This document shows positions 32,351-40,899 of a DNA stretch of 44,503 bases, one piece after another. Each line of letters opens with the position of its first letter. The first letter of the stretch is position 1. This DNA is from Massilia sp. Root335. GTDB taxonomy: Bacteria; Pseudomonadota; Gammaproteobacteria; Burkholderiales; Burkholderiaceae_D. A program made the position numbers and the translations under genes. Below the pieces are notes generated by a model, which was not told the origin of the DNA, made no database searches, and saw nothing but the letters and a program-made list of their open reading frames with translations. The DNA lies in NCBI RefSeq assembly GCF_001425685.1, contig NZ_LMCY01000008.1, positions 385,803 to 430,305 of the forward strand. The letters are read 5' to 3'.

Positions 32351-32407
32351 CTGGCGATCCGTAACAAGTTGTCGAATGGCCAAAATATACCTGAAATGAC
32401 ATTGTAT

Positions 32408-32438
32408 TGGCGAGACGAGCGGGGCGGAGCGCTACAAT
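32408..32438 (+). promoter_or_regulatory. Candidate pyrF promoter
   Basis: TTGGCG (32408-32413) and TACAAT (32433-32438) with a 19-nt spacer. The -10 is good and the -35 is half-consensus. Lies 33 nt before pyrF; lemA diverges on the other side. Confidence 0.45.
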
Positions 32439-32470
32439 AGCGGGTTTGCAATCAGATCAGAGAGGCCGCC

Positions 32471-33292
32471 ATGAACTTCATCGATAAACTGGACGCCGCC
32501 TGGCGCCGCAACGATTCCCTGCTGTGCGTGGGACTCGACCCGGACATGGCCCGCTTCCCCGCGCACCTGCAAGACCGCCCGGACGGCATCGTGGAGTTCT
32601 GCAAGGCCATCATCGACGCCACCGCCGACCTCGCCTGCGCGTTCAAGCCGCAGATCGCCTACTTCGCCGCCCTCGGCGCGGAAGACCAGCTGGAAGCCAT
32701 CTGCCGCTACCTGCGCGAGCGCTACCCGCACATCCCGCTGATCCTGGACGCCAAGCGCGGCGACATCGGCGCCACCGCGCACCAGTACGCGCGCGAAGCG
32801 TTCGACCGTTACGGCGCCGACGCCGTCACCGTCAATCCGTACATGGGGTTCGATTCCGTCGAGCCGTACATGGCGTGGCCGGACCGCGGCGTGATCGTCC
32901 TGTGCCGCACGTCGAACGCGGGCGGCTCCGACCTGCAGTTCCTGGACGTGGGCGGCCAGCCGCTGTACCAGCACGTGGCGCGCCTCGTGGCCGAAAAATG
33001 GAACAAGAACGGCCAGTGCGCGCTCGTCGTCGGCGCCACGTTCCCGGAAGAACTGGCGCAGGTGCGCGCCATCGTCGGCGACATGCCGCTGCTCGTGCCG
33101 GGCGTCGGCGCCCAGGGCGGCGACGTCGAGGCGACCGTCAAGTCGGGTCGCACGGCCGCCGGCGCGGGCATGATGATCAATTCCTCGCGCGCCATCCTGT
33201 ACGCGCAGCCGCAGGGCGGTGAAGACTTCGCCGCGGCCGCGCGCCGCGTGGCGCTCGAGACGCGCGACGCCATCAACCGCTACCGCGGCTGA
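32471..33292 (+). CDS. pyrF: Orotidine 5'-phosphate decarboxylase
   Basis: Last step of UMP synthesis, cytoplasmic. The 273-residue length and sequence fit the group 2 enzymes (about 270 residues), longer than the E. coli type. The catalytic block [16 protein letters not shown] has Asp93 and Lys95. Other features are [14 protein letters not shown] near the start, [12 protein letters not shown] and [16 protein letters not shown] for phosphate binding. AGAGAGG precedes the ATG. It is convergent with the MFS gene and overlaps it by 13 nt. Confidence 0.96.
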   Translation: MNFIDKLDAAWRRNDSLLCVGLDPDMARFPAHLQDRPDGIVEFCKAIIDATADLACAFKPQIAYFAALGAEDQLEAICRYLRERYPHIPLILDAKRGDIGATAHQYAREAFDRYGADAVTVNPYMGFDSVEPYMAWPDRGVIVLCRTSNAGGSDLQFLDVGGQPLYQHVARLVAEKWNKNGQCALVVGATFPEELAQVRAIVGDMPLLVPGVGAQGGDVEATVKSGRTAAGAGMMINSSRAILYAQPQGGEDFAAAARRVALETRDAINRYRG

Positions 33293-34509
33293 ACGTCGCC
33301 GCGCTGCCGGGCAATGGCCAGGTAGCGCAGCCCGACCGCCAGCGCGGCAAAGCCGGACGCGGCGGCGACGCCCAGCGCCCAGCGCGGGCCCGCATGGTCG
33401 GCCACCCAGCCGACGATCGGCGCGCCGACCGGCGTCGTGCCGAGCGCGATGCCGAGCCGCACGGCCATCACGCGGCCACGCATCGCGGGTTCGGTGGACA
33501 GCTGGATCAGGCTGTTCGAGGTATTGGTGAAGGTGAGGGCGGCCACGCCCGTCAGCGCCAGCGCGGCGGCGAACCACGGATAGCCCGGCGACACCGCGGC
33601 GAGCAGGCAGCCCACGCCGAACACCCCGGCCCCGATCACCAGCGCGCCGAAGTGCGTGCGCTCGCGGCCGGCGGCGAGCAGCGCGCCGATGACGCTCCCG
33701 ACGGCCATCGTCGACGACAGCAGGCTGTAGCCGCGCGCATCGGTATGGAACACGGAGACGGCCATGGTGCCGATGAAGATCGGGAAATTCAGGCCGAACG
33801 TGGCGATCAGGAACAGCATGGCGAGGATCGCCATCAGGTCCGGCCGCTTCCACACATAGCGCAGGCCGTCGAGCATCCCGCGCCCGCCCGCGTTCCCGCG
33901 CGCGCGCGGGTGCGCGTGCAGCTCGCTCTTGCGCAGCCATGCCAGCGAACCCAGCACCGCGACATACGACAGTCCGTTGATCAGGAACGCCCACCCGGTG
34001 CCGACGCCGGCGATCAACAGGCCGGCGACCGCGGGGCCGACCATCCGGGCGGCGTTGAACGACGTCGAATTCAATGCGACCGCGTTCGGCAGGTCGGCGT
34101 CGCCGACGAGCTGCGCCACGAAGGTCTGGCGCACCGGCGCGTCGAAGGCCGATGCGCAGCCGAACAGGAAGGCGAACACGTAGACCTGCCACAGTTGCAC
34201 GATGCCGGCGATCGTCAACAGGCCCAGCGCGAGCGCGAGCACGCCCATGGCCGCCTGGGTGACCATCATCAGCTTGCGCTGGTCGACGTGGTCGGCGACC
34301 CAGCCGGTCCACGGCAGCAGCAATAATTGCGGGCCGAACTGCAGCGCCATGACAGTGCCCACGGCCGAGGCGTTGTGGTGCGTGAGCTGGGTGAGGACGA
34401 GCCAGTCCTGGGCGGTGCGCTGCATCCAGGTGCCGACGTTGGAGACCAGGCAGCCGGCGGCCCACAGGCGGTAGTTGAAGTTATTTAACGAACGGAATGC
34501 GCGGGCCAT
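33280..34509 (-). CDS. MFS transporter (EntS/MFS_3-like)
   Basis: Inner-membrane exporter-type protein of 409 residues, about 12 helices. Typical MFS_3 features are [20 protein letters not shown] at the start, motif A-like [15 protein letters not shown] and [18 protein letters not shown]. Substrate unknown. Its start codon lies inside a tandem duplication: the first eight codons (MARAFRSL) are copied 172 nt upstream. No clear ribosome site precedes either copy. The 3' end overlaps pyrF by 13 nt on the other strand. Confidence 0.88.
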   Translation of the reverse strand: MARAFRSLNNFNYRLWAAGCLVSNVGTWMQRTAQDWLVLTQLTHHNASAVGTVMALQFGPQLLLLPWTGWVADHVDQRKLMMVTQAAMGVLALALGLLTIAGIVQLWQVYVFAFLFGCASAFDAPVRQTFVAQLVGDADLPNAVALNSTSFNAARMVGPAVAGLLIAGVGTGWAFLINGLSYVAVLGSLAWLRKSELHAHPRARGNAGGRGMLDGLRYVWKRPDLMAILAMLFLIATFGLNFPIFIGTMAVSVFHTDARGYSLLSSTMAVGSVIGALLAAGRERTHFGALVIGAGVFGVGCLLAAVSPGYPWFAAALALTGVAALTFTNTSNSLIQLSTEPAMRGRVMAVRLGIALGTTPVGAPIVGWVADHAGPRWALGVAAASGFAALAVGLRYLAIARQRGDVQPR

Positions 34510-34518
34510 CGGGATTGT

Positions 34519-34633
34519 CGTGGGGTGGGCGGTCCTCGCCCACGCGGTGATACGCGACGGTCGATCCGTCGAAAACGCGGCTCATCCGTGCAAACGCCGG
34601 TTGAACGCGTGGGCACGGGGCGCCCACCCTACG
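34519..34633. repeat. GTGGGC-type dispersed palindromic repeat, copy A
   Basis: Starts GTGGGGTGGGC and ends GCCCACCCTACG, with inner CGCCCACGCGG and CGCGTGGGCAC, so the ends pair and two nested hairpins can form. Related to copies B (34691-34806) and C (40779-40857). Looks like a non-autonomous REP/BIME-like element. Confidence 0.7.
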
Positions 34634-34690
34634 TAACGCGGCGCAGGCGTCAATCAATAACGAACGGAATGCGCGGGCCATCGGGATTGT

Positions 34691-34806
34691 CGTAGGGTGG
34701 GCGGTCCTCCGCCCACGCGGTGATACGCGACGGCCGATCCGTCGAAAACGCGGCTCATCCGTGCAAACGCCGGTTGTACGCGTGGGCACGGGGTGCCCAC
34801 CGTAAC
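34691..34806. repeat. GTGGGC-type dispersed palindromic repeat, copy B
   Basis: Starts CGTAGGGTGGGC and ends GGGTGCCCACCGTAACG. Nearly identical to copy A through the tandem duplication, with its right end altered (CACCG instead of CACCCTACG). Confidence 0.7.
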
Positions 34807-34822
34807 GCGGCGCGAGCGCGAA

Positions 34823-36271
34823 TCAATACCGGCTCGGGGCGATCATCTCCGCGTAATCATACAGCGCGCCCAGGATTTCCTCAGCCCGCTCGTCCGCCGT
34901 CTCGGACAGCGCGTCGATCTCGGCGAACAATTGCTCGACCGTGCGCGCCCCGCCGGCGCCGTCGAACAGGCGCGCGGCGCGGTGTTCTTCCCACGCCTGC
35001 TGCTCGTCTTCGCCCAGGGTGTGCGGGAAGTTGCGGGCGCGGTAGCGGAACAGCAGGTGCGCCAGGCGCTCGTCCTCGAACGACGGGCGCAGCGTCGCCA
35101 GCTTGGGCGCCGCCTCGGTCCGCAGCGATTCCAGCCGGCGCCGGTCGCCGGTCGAGACGAAGCCGCCGTACAGGTCTTCGTCGACGTCGACGGCGGCCGC
35201 GCCGGTCTCGCGCTGGTACACCTTCTGCCAGACCGCCGCCATGTCCGGCCCGCCCGCGGCAATGCGCGCGTGCGCCAGGCATTGGTCGACGTCCAGTTCC
35301 CAGCGCGCCGCCAGTTGCGTGCTCAGCGTTTTCAGGTTGCTGACCAGCATCGGCGACTTGTTCAGGTGCACGCTCTTGATGGGCAGCCGGGTCATCCCCT
35401 CGGGCATCTCGGCGGCGCGGGTGAACAGGCGCTGGCGGATCGTGTCGACGTTCAGGTGGAACAGTTCGGACGGGTCGTGGCGGCAGTCCCACACGAGGAC
35501 TTCGTTCTTGTTGGTCGGGTGCGTGGCCAGCGGCCAGACCATCGCGAGGCAGCCGCGCTCGGCCGGGAACATGCCGGAAACGTGCAGGAAAGGCTGGCGC
35601 AGCGCGCGGTCGAGGTGCAGGCCCATCTGCTCCGCGACCTTGTCCTTGCGGCGCAGTTCGAGGCAGAAGTCGAACAGCTTCGGTTGCTTGCTGCGCAGCA
35701 GGCGCGCCAGCGCGATGGTGGCGCGCACGTCGGACAGGGCGTCGTGCGCGGCGTCGTGCGCGAGGCCGTTGTCGCGCGTGAGGTGTTCGAGCTTGAAGCT
35801 GGGGCGGCCGTCGTCGTGGCGCGGCCACGTGATGCCGTCCGGACGGAGCGCATAAGCCATGCGGACGACGTCGAGCATGTCCCAGCGGCCGCAACCGTTC
35901 TGCCATTCGCGCGCATACGGGTCCATCAGGTTACGCCACAGCAGGAAGCGCGTGACTTCGTCGTCGAAGCGGATCGTGTTGTAGCCGACGCCGATTGTGC
36001 CCGGCTCGGAGAACGCCGCGCAGATGCGGGCCGCGAATTCGTGCTCGGGCACGCCGTGTTCGAGGCAGTGCTGCGGCGTGATGCCGGTGATCAGGCAGGC
36101 CTGCGGATCGGGCAGGTAGTCCGGCGCAGGCTGGCAGTACAGCATGATCGGCTCGCCGATTTCGTTGAGGTCGGCGTCGGTGCGGATCGCGGCGAACTGC
36201 GCGGGACGATCGCGCCGCGGTTCCGCGCCGAAGGTCTCGTAGTCATGCCAGAGGAACGTATGGGTGCTCAT
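34823..36271 (-). CDS. sbcB: Exodeoxyribonuclease I
   Basis: Processive 3'-5' single-strand DNA exonuclease acting in recombination and mismatch repair; 482 residues, cytoplasmic. The DEDDh nuclease core is present: Asp10 and Glu12 in HDYETFG, the second motif GVGYNTIRFDDE, and HDALSDVRATIALA for the last His/Asp. The exonuclease I-specific SH3-like and C-terminal parts follow (KSPMLVSNLKTLSTQL, FRYRARNFPHTL). The start at 36271 was chosen because the family begins immediately before the DYETFG motif. Its stop codon lies in the tandem duplication downstream. Confidence 0.95.
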   Translation of the reverse strand: MSTHTFLWHDYETFGAEPRRDRPAQFAAIRTDADLNEIGEPIMLYCQPAPDYLPDPQACLITGITPQHCLEHGVPEHEFAARICAAFSEPGTIGVGYNTIRFDDEVTRFLLWRNLMDPYAREWQNGCGRWDMLDVVRMAYALRPDGITWPRHDDGRPSFKLEHLTRDNGLAHDAAHDALSDVRATIALARLLRSKQPKLFDFCLELRRKDKVAEQMGLHLDRALRQPFLHVSGMFPAERGCLAMVWPLATHPTNKNEVLVWDCRHDPSELFHLNVDTIRQRLFTRAAEMPEGMTRLPIKSVHLNKSPMLVSNLKTLSTQLAARWELDVDQCLAHARIAAGGPDMAAVWQKVYQRETGAAAVDVDEDLYGGFVSTGDRRRLESLRTEAAPKLATLRPSFEDERLAHLLFRYRARNFPHTLGEDEQQAWEEHRAARLFDGAGGARTVEQLFAEIDALSETADERAEEILGALYDYAEMIAPSRY

Positions 36272-36372
36272 TGTGGTGCCGTGCGCGGCTGAGTTGCGAC
36301 GCGCCATTCTAACTTGCATGAATCGCGCGGCCTAGCGTCGCCGCAATCCGGCCGGGGGAACCAAATCGACGT

Positions 36373-37326
36373 TCACGTGCCGATGCGGTCCCGTCCGGCT
36401 TCCTTGGCGCGGTACAAGGCGGCGTCGGCGGCTTCGATCAGGCCCCGTTCGTCCTGGCCGGGCAGCAGGGTGGCGACCCCGAACGAGCCGGTGACGTGGG
36501 GCAGCGGCAGGCGCATGTCGTCGAACACGACGGCCTCGCGCATGCGTGCGCACAGGCGTTCGGCGACCATCACGGCCTGCTGCTGCGGGGTGGCGGGCAG
36601 GATCGCCATCATCTCTTCGCCGCCGTAGCGCACGGCGAAATCGGTCGGACGCAGGCCGGCGCGGATCACGCCGGCCGCCGCGCACAGGGCGCTGTCGCCC
36701 GCGATGTGGCCGTGGGTGTCGTTGAAGCGCTTGAAGTGGTCCAGGTCGATCATCACGAGCGACAGCGGGCCGCTGTCCTGGCGCGCGCGGGCGACGAGCT
36801 TGGGCAGCGCGTCGTTCAGCCAGGCGCGGTTGTACAGGCCCGTGAGGCCGTCGTTGAACGACAGCTGGCGGTAGAACTCGCCCAGCTTCTGGCGCCGGCG
36901 CAGGCGGGCGTTCGTCGCGCGGATGCGGAACGACAGCAGCCGCAGCAGGTTGCGCGCCACGCCGTTGTGGCCGTCAATCAATTGCCACACGCGTTCAGGT
37001 TCGATCACGAGGAGCTCGCTGTCTTCGAGCGCGACGATGGCGTCCAGGTTGGCGGCATCGTCCAGCACCGACTGCTCGCCCACGCTCTCGCCGGGCAGGA
37101 TGCGGTCGATGTTGCCTTCGCCCAGCGCCGCCTCCACGGCGAGGCTGCCCGCCAGCAGGATGTACAGGCGCGCCCGCAGGCCGTCCTCGAGCGCCTCGCC
37201 CTCCGGCAATCGCACCAGCTTGCAATCGGCAAGCGCCTGCGCGACGGCGGGGCCGTCGGCGTCGCGAAAGAGCTGCAGGTTGCGGATGCTGTAGGAGGAT
37301 GCACCGAAGGTGCCGGTTACGATCAT
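36373..37326 (-). CDS. Cyclic-nucleotide-type sensor with GGDEF domain
   Basis: Probable diguanylate cyclase, 317 residues, with no membrane helix, so cytosolic. Residues about 15-125 form a CAP-like cyclic-nucleotide-binding fold (LPEGEALEDGLRARLYILLAG, PGESVGEQSVLDD), then a coiled-coil linker (RIRATNARLRRRQKLGEFYR) and a GGDEF domain from about 155. The active site reads GGEEM at about 235-239 in place of GGEEF, a tolerated variant. A complete RxxD inhibitory site was not evident (GLRPTDF lies just upstream). Whether it binds cAMP or cGMP cannot be told, because the phosphate cassette is not canonical. Confidence 0.88.
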   Translation of the reverse strand: MIVTGTFGASSYSIRNLQLFRDADGPAVAQALADCKLVRLPEGEALEDGLRARLYILLAGSLAVEAALGEGNIDRILPGESVGEQSVLDDAANLDAIVALEDSELLVIEPERVWQLIDGHNGVARNLLRLLSFRIRATNARLRRRQKLGEFYRQLSFNDGLTGLYNRAWLNDALPKLVARARQDSGPLSLVMIDLDHFKRFNDTHGHIAGDSALCAAAGVIRAGLRPTDFAVRYGGEEMMAILPATPQQQAVMVAERLCARMREAVVFDDMRLPLPHVTGSFGVATLLPGQDERGLIEAADAALYRAKEAGRDRIGT

Positions 37327-37435
37327 GGCTTTAAACTTCTGGGCGACAACTTATATTGACAACCTCGCATGATACCTGAACGAAACAGCAACGCCGATGC
37401 TTGGCGCCGATAAACAACAGTGTTTCAATGGCGGC

Positions 37436-38254
37436 ATGACTACCGCTACCGATTCCATCCTGGCCGACGCGCTCGGCAAACTGCACGCGCCCGCGCCCGC
37501 GCCCGATGCGCGCATCGTCTGCCTCGTGCCCTCGATCACCGAACTGCTGTGCGACCTGGGCCTGGCCGGCAACGTGGTCGGCCGCACCGGCTTCTGCATC
37601 CATCCGCGCGACGTCGTCGCCGCCATTCCCAAGGTCGGCGGCACGAAGGACGTCAACATCGAGAAGATCCGCCGGCTGGCGCCCACGCACGTCGTCGTCA
37701 ACATCGACGAGAACGAAAAGCCGACCGTCGACAGGCTGGCCGAATTCGTGCCGCACATCGTCGTCACGCATCCGAACGCGCCGCGCGACAACCTGCACCT
37801 GGCACGGTTGATGGGCGGGATCTTCGGTGCCGGCGATGCCGCCGCGCGCTGGTGCGCCGCCTTCGAGGCCGAGTACGCGGCGCTGCGCGCGTTGCCGCAC
37901 CATCCCCCTCGCACGGTGTTGTACTGCATCTGGCAGGACCCGTGGATGACGGTGTCGAACGGGACGTATATCGCCGCGATGCTGGCCGAACTGGGCTGGC
38001 GCGTGCCGGACCTGGGCGCGGACCGCTATCCGCGCTTCGCGTGGTCGCAGGAACTCGTGGACGGGCTCGACGCCGTGCTGCTGTCGACCGAGCCCTACCG
38101 CTTCACGGAAGCGCATGCGGACGCGCTGGAAAAGCAGTTGGGGATTCCCGTGCTGCTGGTCGACGGCGAGATGATGTCGTGGTACGGCAGCCGGGCGCTG
38201 GCGGGGCTGCGCTATCTGCGGCAGGTCCGGGACATGGTCGAGGGCGCAGGCTGA
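37436..38254 (+). CDS. BtuF-like helical-backbone metal/cobalamin receptor
   Basis: A 272-residue periplasmic-binding-like (class III) protein related to BtuF. CLVPSITELLCDLGLAGNVV, GRTGFCIHP, VGGTKDVNIEKIRRLAPTHV and DGEMMSWYGSRAL are characteristic. I see no signal peptide: the N-terminus MTTATDSILADALGKL is not hydrophobic. It is thus a cytosolic or unconventionally placed member. The start at 37436 lacks a strong ribosome site; the frame could begin at 37397, also without a signal. No cobalamin ABC transporter genes adjoin it. Confidence 0.8.
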   Translation: MTTATDSILADALGKLHAPAPAPDARIVCLVPSITELLCDLGLAGNVVGRTGFCIHPRDVVAAIPKVGGTKDVNIEKIRRLAPTHVVVNIDENEKPTVDRLAEFVPHIVVTHPNAPRDNLHLARLMGGIFGAGDAAARWCAAFEAEYAALRALPHHPPRTVLYCIWQDPWMTVSNGTYIAAMLAELGWRVPDLGADRYPRFAWSQELVDGLDAVLLSTEPYRFTEAHADALEKQLGIPVLLVDGEMMSWYGSRALAGLRYLRQVRDMVEGAG

Positions 38255-38259
38255 ACGGA

Positions 38260-38280
38260 GCGGCCCGGGTGCCGGGCCGC
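38260..38280. terminator. Shared hairpin between convergent genes
   Basis: GCGGCCCGG-GTG-CCGGGCCGC, a 9-bp perfect stem between the BtuF-like (+) and hibernation-factor (-) genes. No T-run on either side, so the terminator call is moderate. Confidence 0.5.
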
Positions 38281-38295
38281 GGTCGCCGCGGGCGA

Positions 38296-38670
38296 TCAGG
38301 AATCGCTGGTCAGGTCTTTGTCGGACTCGGCGTCGACGGGCAGCGGTTCGCGCTTGTTCTTGTCGTTCAGGCGGCCGATGGCGCTGTCCAGTGCACGCTT
38401 GAGCTTGGTGATGGCGCCCGAGATCGACAGCTGCAGGTTTTCCGCATGCGCATGCACGACGACGGGCGCATAGCCGGACACGAGCGCTTCCATCATGCAG
38501 TAATTGCTGCCGTCCTCGTGCTTTTCGCGGTTTTCGTTACTCAGGTGGACGTCGACGCGGCGCACGTGGTCGCCGAAACGGCTGATCGCTTCCTCGACCT
38601 GGGTGCGGACGCGTTCGTCGAGGCCCTGGTGGCGCTGGATCGTGTTATCGGTGTTGACATTAACTTCCAT
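38296..38670 (-). CDS. HPF/RaiA-like ribosome-associated protein
   Basis: A 124-residue S30AE-family protein that probably binds 30S subunits in stationary phase. LDERVRTQVEEAISRFGDHV then RVDVHLSNENREKHEDGSNY and AITKLKRALDSAIGRLNDKN are the typical beta-alpha-beta-beta-beta-alpha pattern with basic helix. The ATG at 38670 follows GGAGGAGTTT; the frame start before it is a TTG inside the ribosome site. Somewhat shorter in the C-terminal tail than long HPF proteins. The GGAGGAG site is a perfect target for the anti-SD loop of the small RNA at 29382. Confidence 0.82.
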   Translation of the reverse strand: MEVNVNTDNTIQRHQGLDERVRTQVEEAISRFGDHVRRVDVHLSNENREKHEDGSNYCMMEALVSGYAPVVVHAHAENLQLSISGAITKLKRALDSAIGRLNDKNKREPLPVDAESDKDLTSDS

Positions 38671-38746
38671 AAACTCCTCCAAAAGTGGTCATATTTGCAT
38701 CGATGTTACACACTCCGGGAAAGACCCGGCGCGCCGCACGCGCGGC

Positions 38747-39448
38747 TCAGGCATTCACGAGGCTGGCCGCGATGTTGACCGAGAGGCCGAGGATCACGAG
38801 GTTGAAGAAGAACGCGAGCACGCAATGGCCCAGCACCAGCTTGCGCATGGCGCGCGTCTTGACCGTCACGTCCGACGTCTGGACGGCGACCGAGAGCGTG
38901 AAGGAGAAATACAGGAAATCCCAGTAGTTCGGCTGCGTGTGCCGGTCCGGGAATTCCAGCGGCAGCGTGTGCTTGCTGGCCGTGTAGTACAGGTGCGCGT
39001 AGTGGAAACAGTACATGACGCCGACCAGCAGCCAGGAGCCGATCACGGTCAGCGCCGTGAACGCGTAGTGCAGGGCCGCCACGTGCTCGGATGCCTGCTT
39101 CATGTTCGCCAGTTCGGTCACGATGGCATAGACGCTCAGGATCGCGCCGACGATCACGGCGCCCAGCACCGCGCCGCCGCGTTCGTCCTGTCTTTCGGCG
39201 ATGGCGCGCACCCGGCTGTGGTCGGCCCGGAACATCGTCCACGTCATCGTCAGCAGGTACGACCACACCCCGGTGTTCCAGCCGATCAGGGCGCGCCGCA
39301 GCCCGGAGTAGTGGCCCGGCGCGAGCAGGCCGGCCGCCACGCCGAGCATGAGCGCGCCGAGCAGGTAGGGGCGGCTGCGGATGAAGCGTACCAGGAAGCC
39401 GGGTTGCTCCGGCGGGCGGGCATCGTGGGGGAAGGGCTTGTCCATCAT
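38747..39448 (-). CDS. DUF1345 membrane protein
   Basis: A 233-residue inner-membrane protein of unknown function (DUF1345) with about five to six helices (RPYLLGALMLGVAAGLLAPG, GAVIVGAILSVYAIVTELAN, AFTALTVIGSWLLVGVMYC, MRKLVLGHCVLAFFFNLVIL). Conserved family segments are WNTGVWSYLLTMTW, HYAHLYY and YWDFLYFSFTLSVAVQTSDV. The start overlaps the stop of the upstream MFS gene (ATGA), so the two form an operon. Confidence 0.87.
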   Translation of the reverse strand: MMDKPFPHDARPPEQPGFLVRFIRSRPYLLGALMLGVAAGLLAPGHYSGLRRALIGWNTGVWSYLLTMTWTMFRADHSRVRAIAERQDERGGAVLGAVIVGAILSVYAIVTELANMKQASEHVAALHYAFTALTVIGSWLLVGVMYCFHYAHLYYTASKHTLPLEFPDRHTQPNYWDFLYFSFTLSVAVQTSDVTVKTRAMRKLVLGHCVLAFFFNLVILGLSVNIAASLVNA

Positions 39449-40707
39449 CCGGCCTTGGCCTGTGCGGTGCGTTCCGCTTCGTGGTGCGGGAAGCGGTCCA
39501 TGCGCGACAGCACGGGGAACAGCTTCATCCACGTGCCCGTGACGACGAGGGTGGCGACGCCGCCGAACACGATCGCGCGCACGAGGCCGAACCAGCTGGC
39601 CGTGAGGCCCGATTCGAATTCGCCCAGTTCGTTGGAGGCGCCGATGAACACGGCATTCACGGCGCTGACGCGGCCGCGGATCTCGTCCGGCGTTTCGTAC
39701 TGGACGAGCAGGTGGCGGATGTAGACGCTCACCATATCGCCCGCGCCCAGCAGGAACAGGGCGCCGAGGGCGACGTAGAAGCTGTGCGTGACGCCCATCG
39801 TCACGGTGGCCGCGCCGAACAGGGCGACGCCGCCGAACATCCAGGCGCCGACCCTGCGCGTGATGGGCCGGAACGCCAGCGCGATCGAGCACAGCGTGGC
39901 ACCCGCGCCCGGCGCCGTGCGCAGCAGGCCGAGGCTCGTCGGGCCGGCCTGCAGCACGTCGTGGGCGTAGGCGGGCAGCAGGGCGGTGGCGCCGCCGAAC
40001 AGCACGGCGAACAGGTCGAGCGAGATGGCGCCCAGCACGATCGGACGCGACCACACGAAGCGCAATCCCTCCAGCAGCGTGTGCCAGCTGACGGGCGCCT
40101 TGTTCCTGGCCTGCGGCGCGCTTCTGGTGCGGGCCATCAGCAGCACGGCCACGGCCAGGAGGGTGCTCGACACGGCGTAGACGACGTTCGGCCCGAACAC
40201 GTACAACAGGCCGCCCAGCACCGGACCGACGATCACGGACACCTGGAACGTGGACGAGCTCAATGCCACGGCCTGCGAGAAATCCTGCGTGGAGACGAGG
40301 TTGCGCAGCACGGCCTGCGAGGCCGGCATCATGAAGGCGCGCGCGCTGCCGTACAGCACGAGCACGGCGTACACGGGCCAGACGGTCGTGCTGCCGGACA
40401 GCGTGAACGCGACGAGCAGCAGGCTGCACAGCAGCTGGGTGGCCATGCACAGCAGGACGATCTTGCGGCGGTTGTGCGTATCGGCCACGTGGCCGGCCCA
40501 CAGGATGAGCAGCAGGAAGGGCGCGAACTGGGCCAGGCCGATGAGGCCGAGGGCGAACAGGCTGTGGGTGATCTGGTAGACCTGCCAGCCGACGGCCACG
40601 CTCTGCATCTGGATGGCGAGCGTGCCGAGGAAGCGCGACGACAGGTAGAACGCGACATTCGGATTGCGCAGGACGGCAAGACGGCCTGTCGGAGAAAGGA
40701 CGGACAT
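39445..40707 (-). CDS. MFS transporter (MFS_3/EntS-like)
   Basis: Twelve-helix exporter, 420 residues, paralogous in type to the MFS gene at 33280. It has NPNVAFYLSSRFLGTLAIQM, AGHVADTHNRRKIVLLC (motif A) and YGSARAFMMPASQAVLRNLV. The start at 40707 follows GGAGAAAGGACGG on the plus strand in reverse orientation and is within the family norm; the open frame to 40851 has no ribosome site. Overlaps the DUF1345 gene at its 3' end. Substrate unknown. Confidence 0.88.
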   Translation of the reverse strand: MSVLSPTGRLAVLRNPNVAFYLSSRFLGTLAIQMQSVAVGWQVYQITHSLFALGLIGLAQFAPFLLLILWAGHVADTHNRRKIVLLCMATQLLCSLLLVAFTLSGSTTVWPVYAVLVLYGSARAFMMPASQAVLRNLVSTQDFSQAVALSSSTFQVSVIVGPVLGGLLYVFGPNVVYAVSSTLLAVAVLLMARTRSAPQARNKAPVSWHTLLEGLRFVWSRPIVLGAISLDLFAVLFGGATALLPAYAHDVLQAGPTSLGLLRTAPGAGATLCSIALAFRPITRRVGAWMFGGVALFGAATVTMGVTHSFYVALGALFLLGAGDMVSVYIRHLLVQYETPDEIRGRVSAVNAVFIGASNELGEFESGLTASWFGLVRAIVFGGVATLVVTGTWMKLFPVLSRMDRFPHHEAERTAQAKAG

Positions 40708-40778
40708 AGGTTGGGTGAGGGTACTGGCAGGAATGCAACCCTCATTGTGCCTGATGTCGGCGAACTGCGCTGTCAATA

Positions 40779-40857
40779 CGTAGGGTGGGCACACCGTGCC
40801 CACGCGGACGCCGGCGAACCGCGAACGTGCGCGTGGGCGGGGGCCGCCCACCCTACG
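40779..40857. repeat. GTGGGC-type dispersed palindromic repeat, copy C
   Basis: Starts CGTAGGGTGGGCAC and ends GCCCACCCTACG, with inner GTGCCCACGCGG and GCGTGGGCGGG, so outer ends and inner arms pair as in copies A and B. Located between the MFS and methyltransferase-like genes. Confidence 0.72.
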
Positions 40858-40899
40858 GTTGGTGTGCGTGCACCCGTGCCCACCATGGGGGCCGCGAAA

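Larger units (their letters stand above)
34488..34829. repeat. 172-bp tandem duplication between sbcB and the MFS gene
   Basis: Two head-to-tail copies (about 34488-34659 and 34660-34829) run from codon 8 of the MFS gene to the stop codon of sbcB, so the entire intergenic region was doubled. They differ at only a handful of positions. Each copy contains one GTAGGGTGGGC-family element (34519-34633 and 34691-34806). The ATG of the copied MFS start is at 34681, in a different frame from the functional one. Confidence 0.9.

Noticed and set aside
34481..34789. 102-residue minus-strand frame across the tandem duplication
   Set aside because: It results from the copied MFS start being in a different frame; composition is not protein-like and there is no ribosome site.
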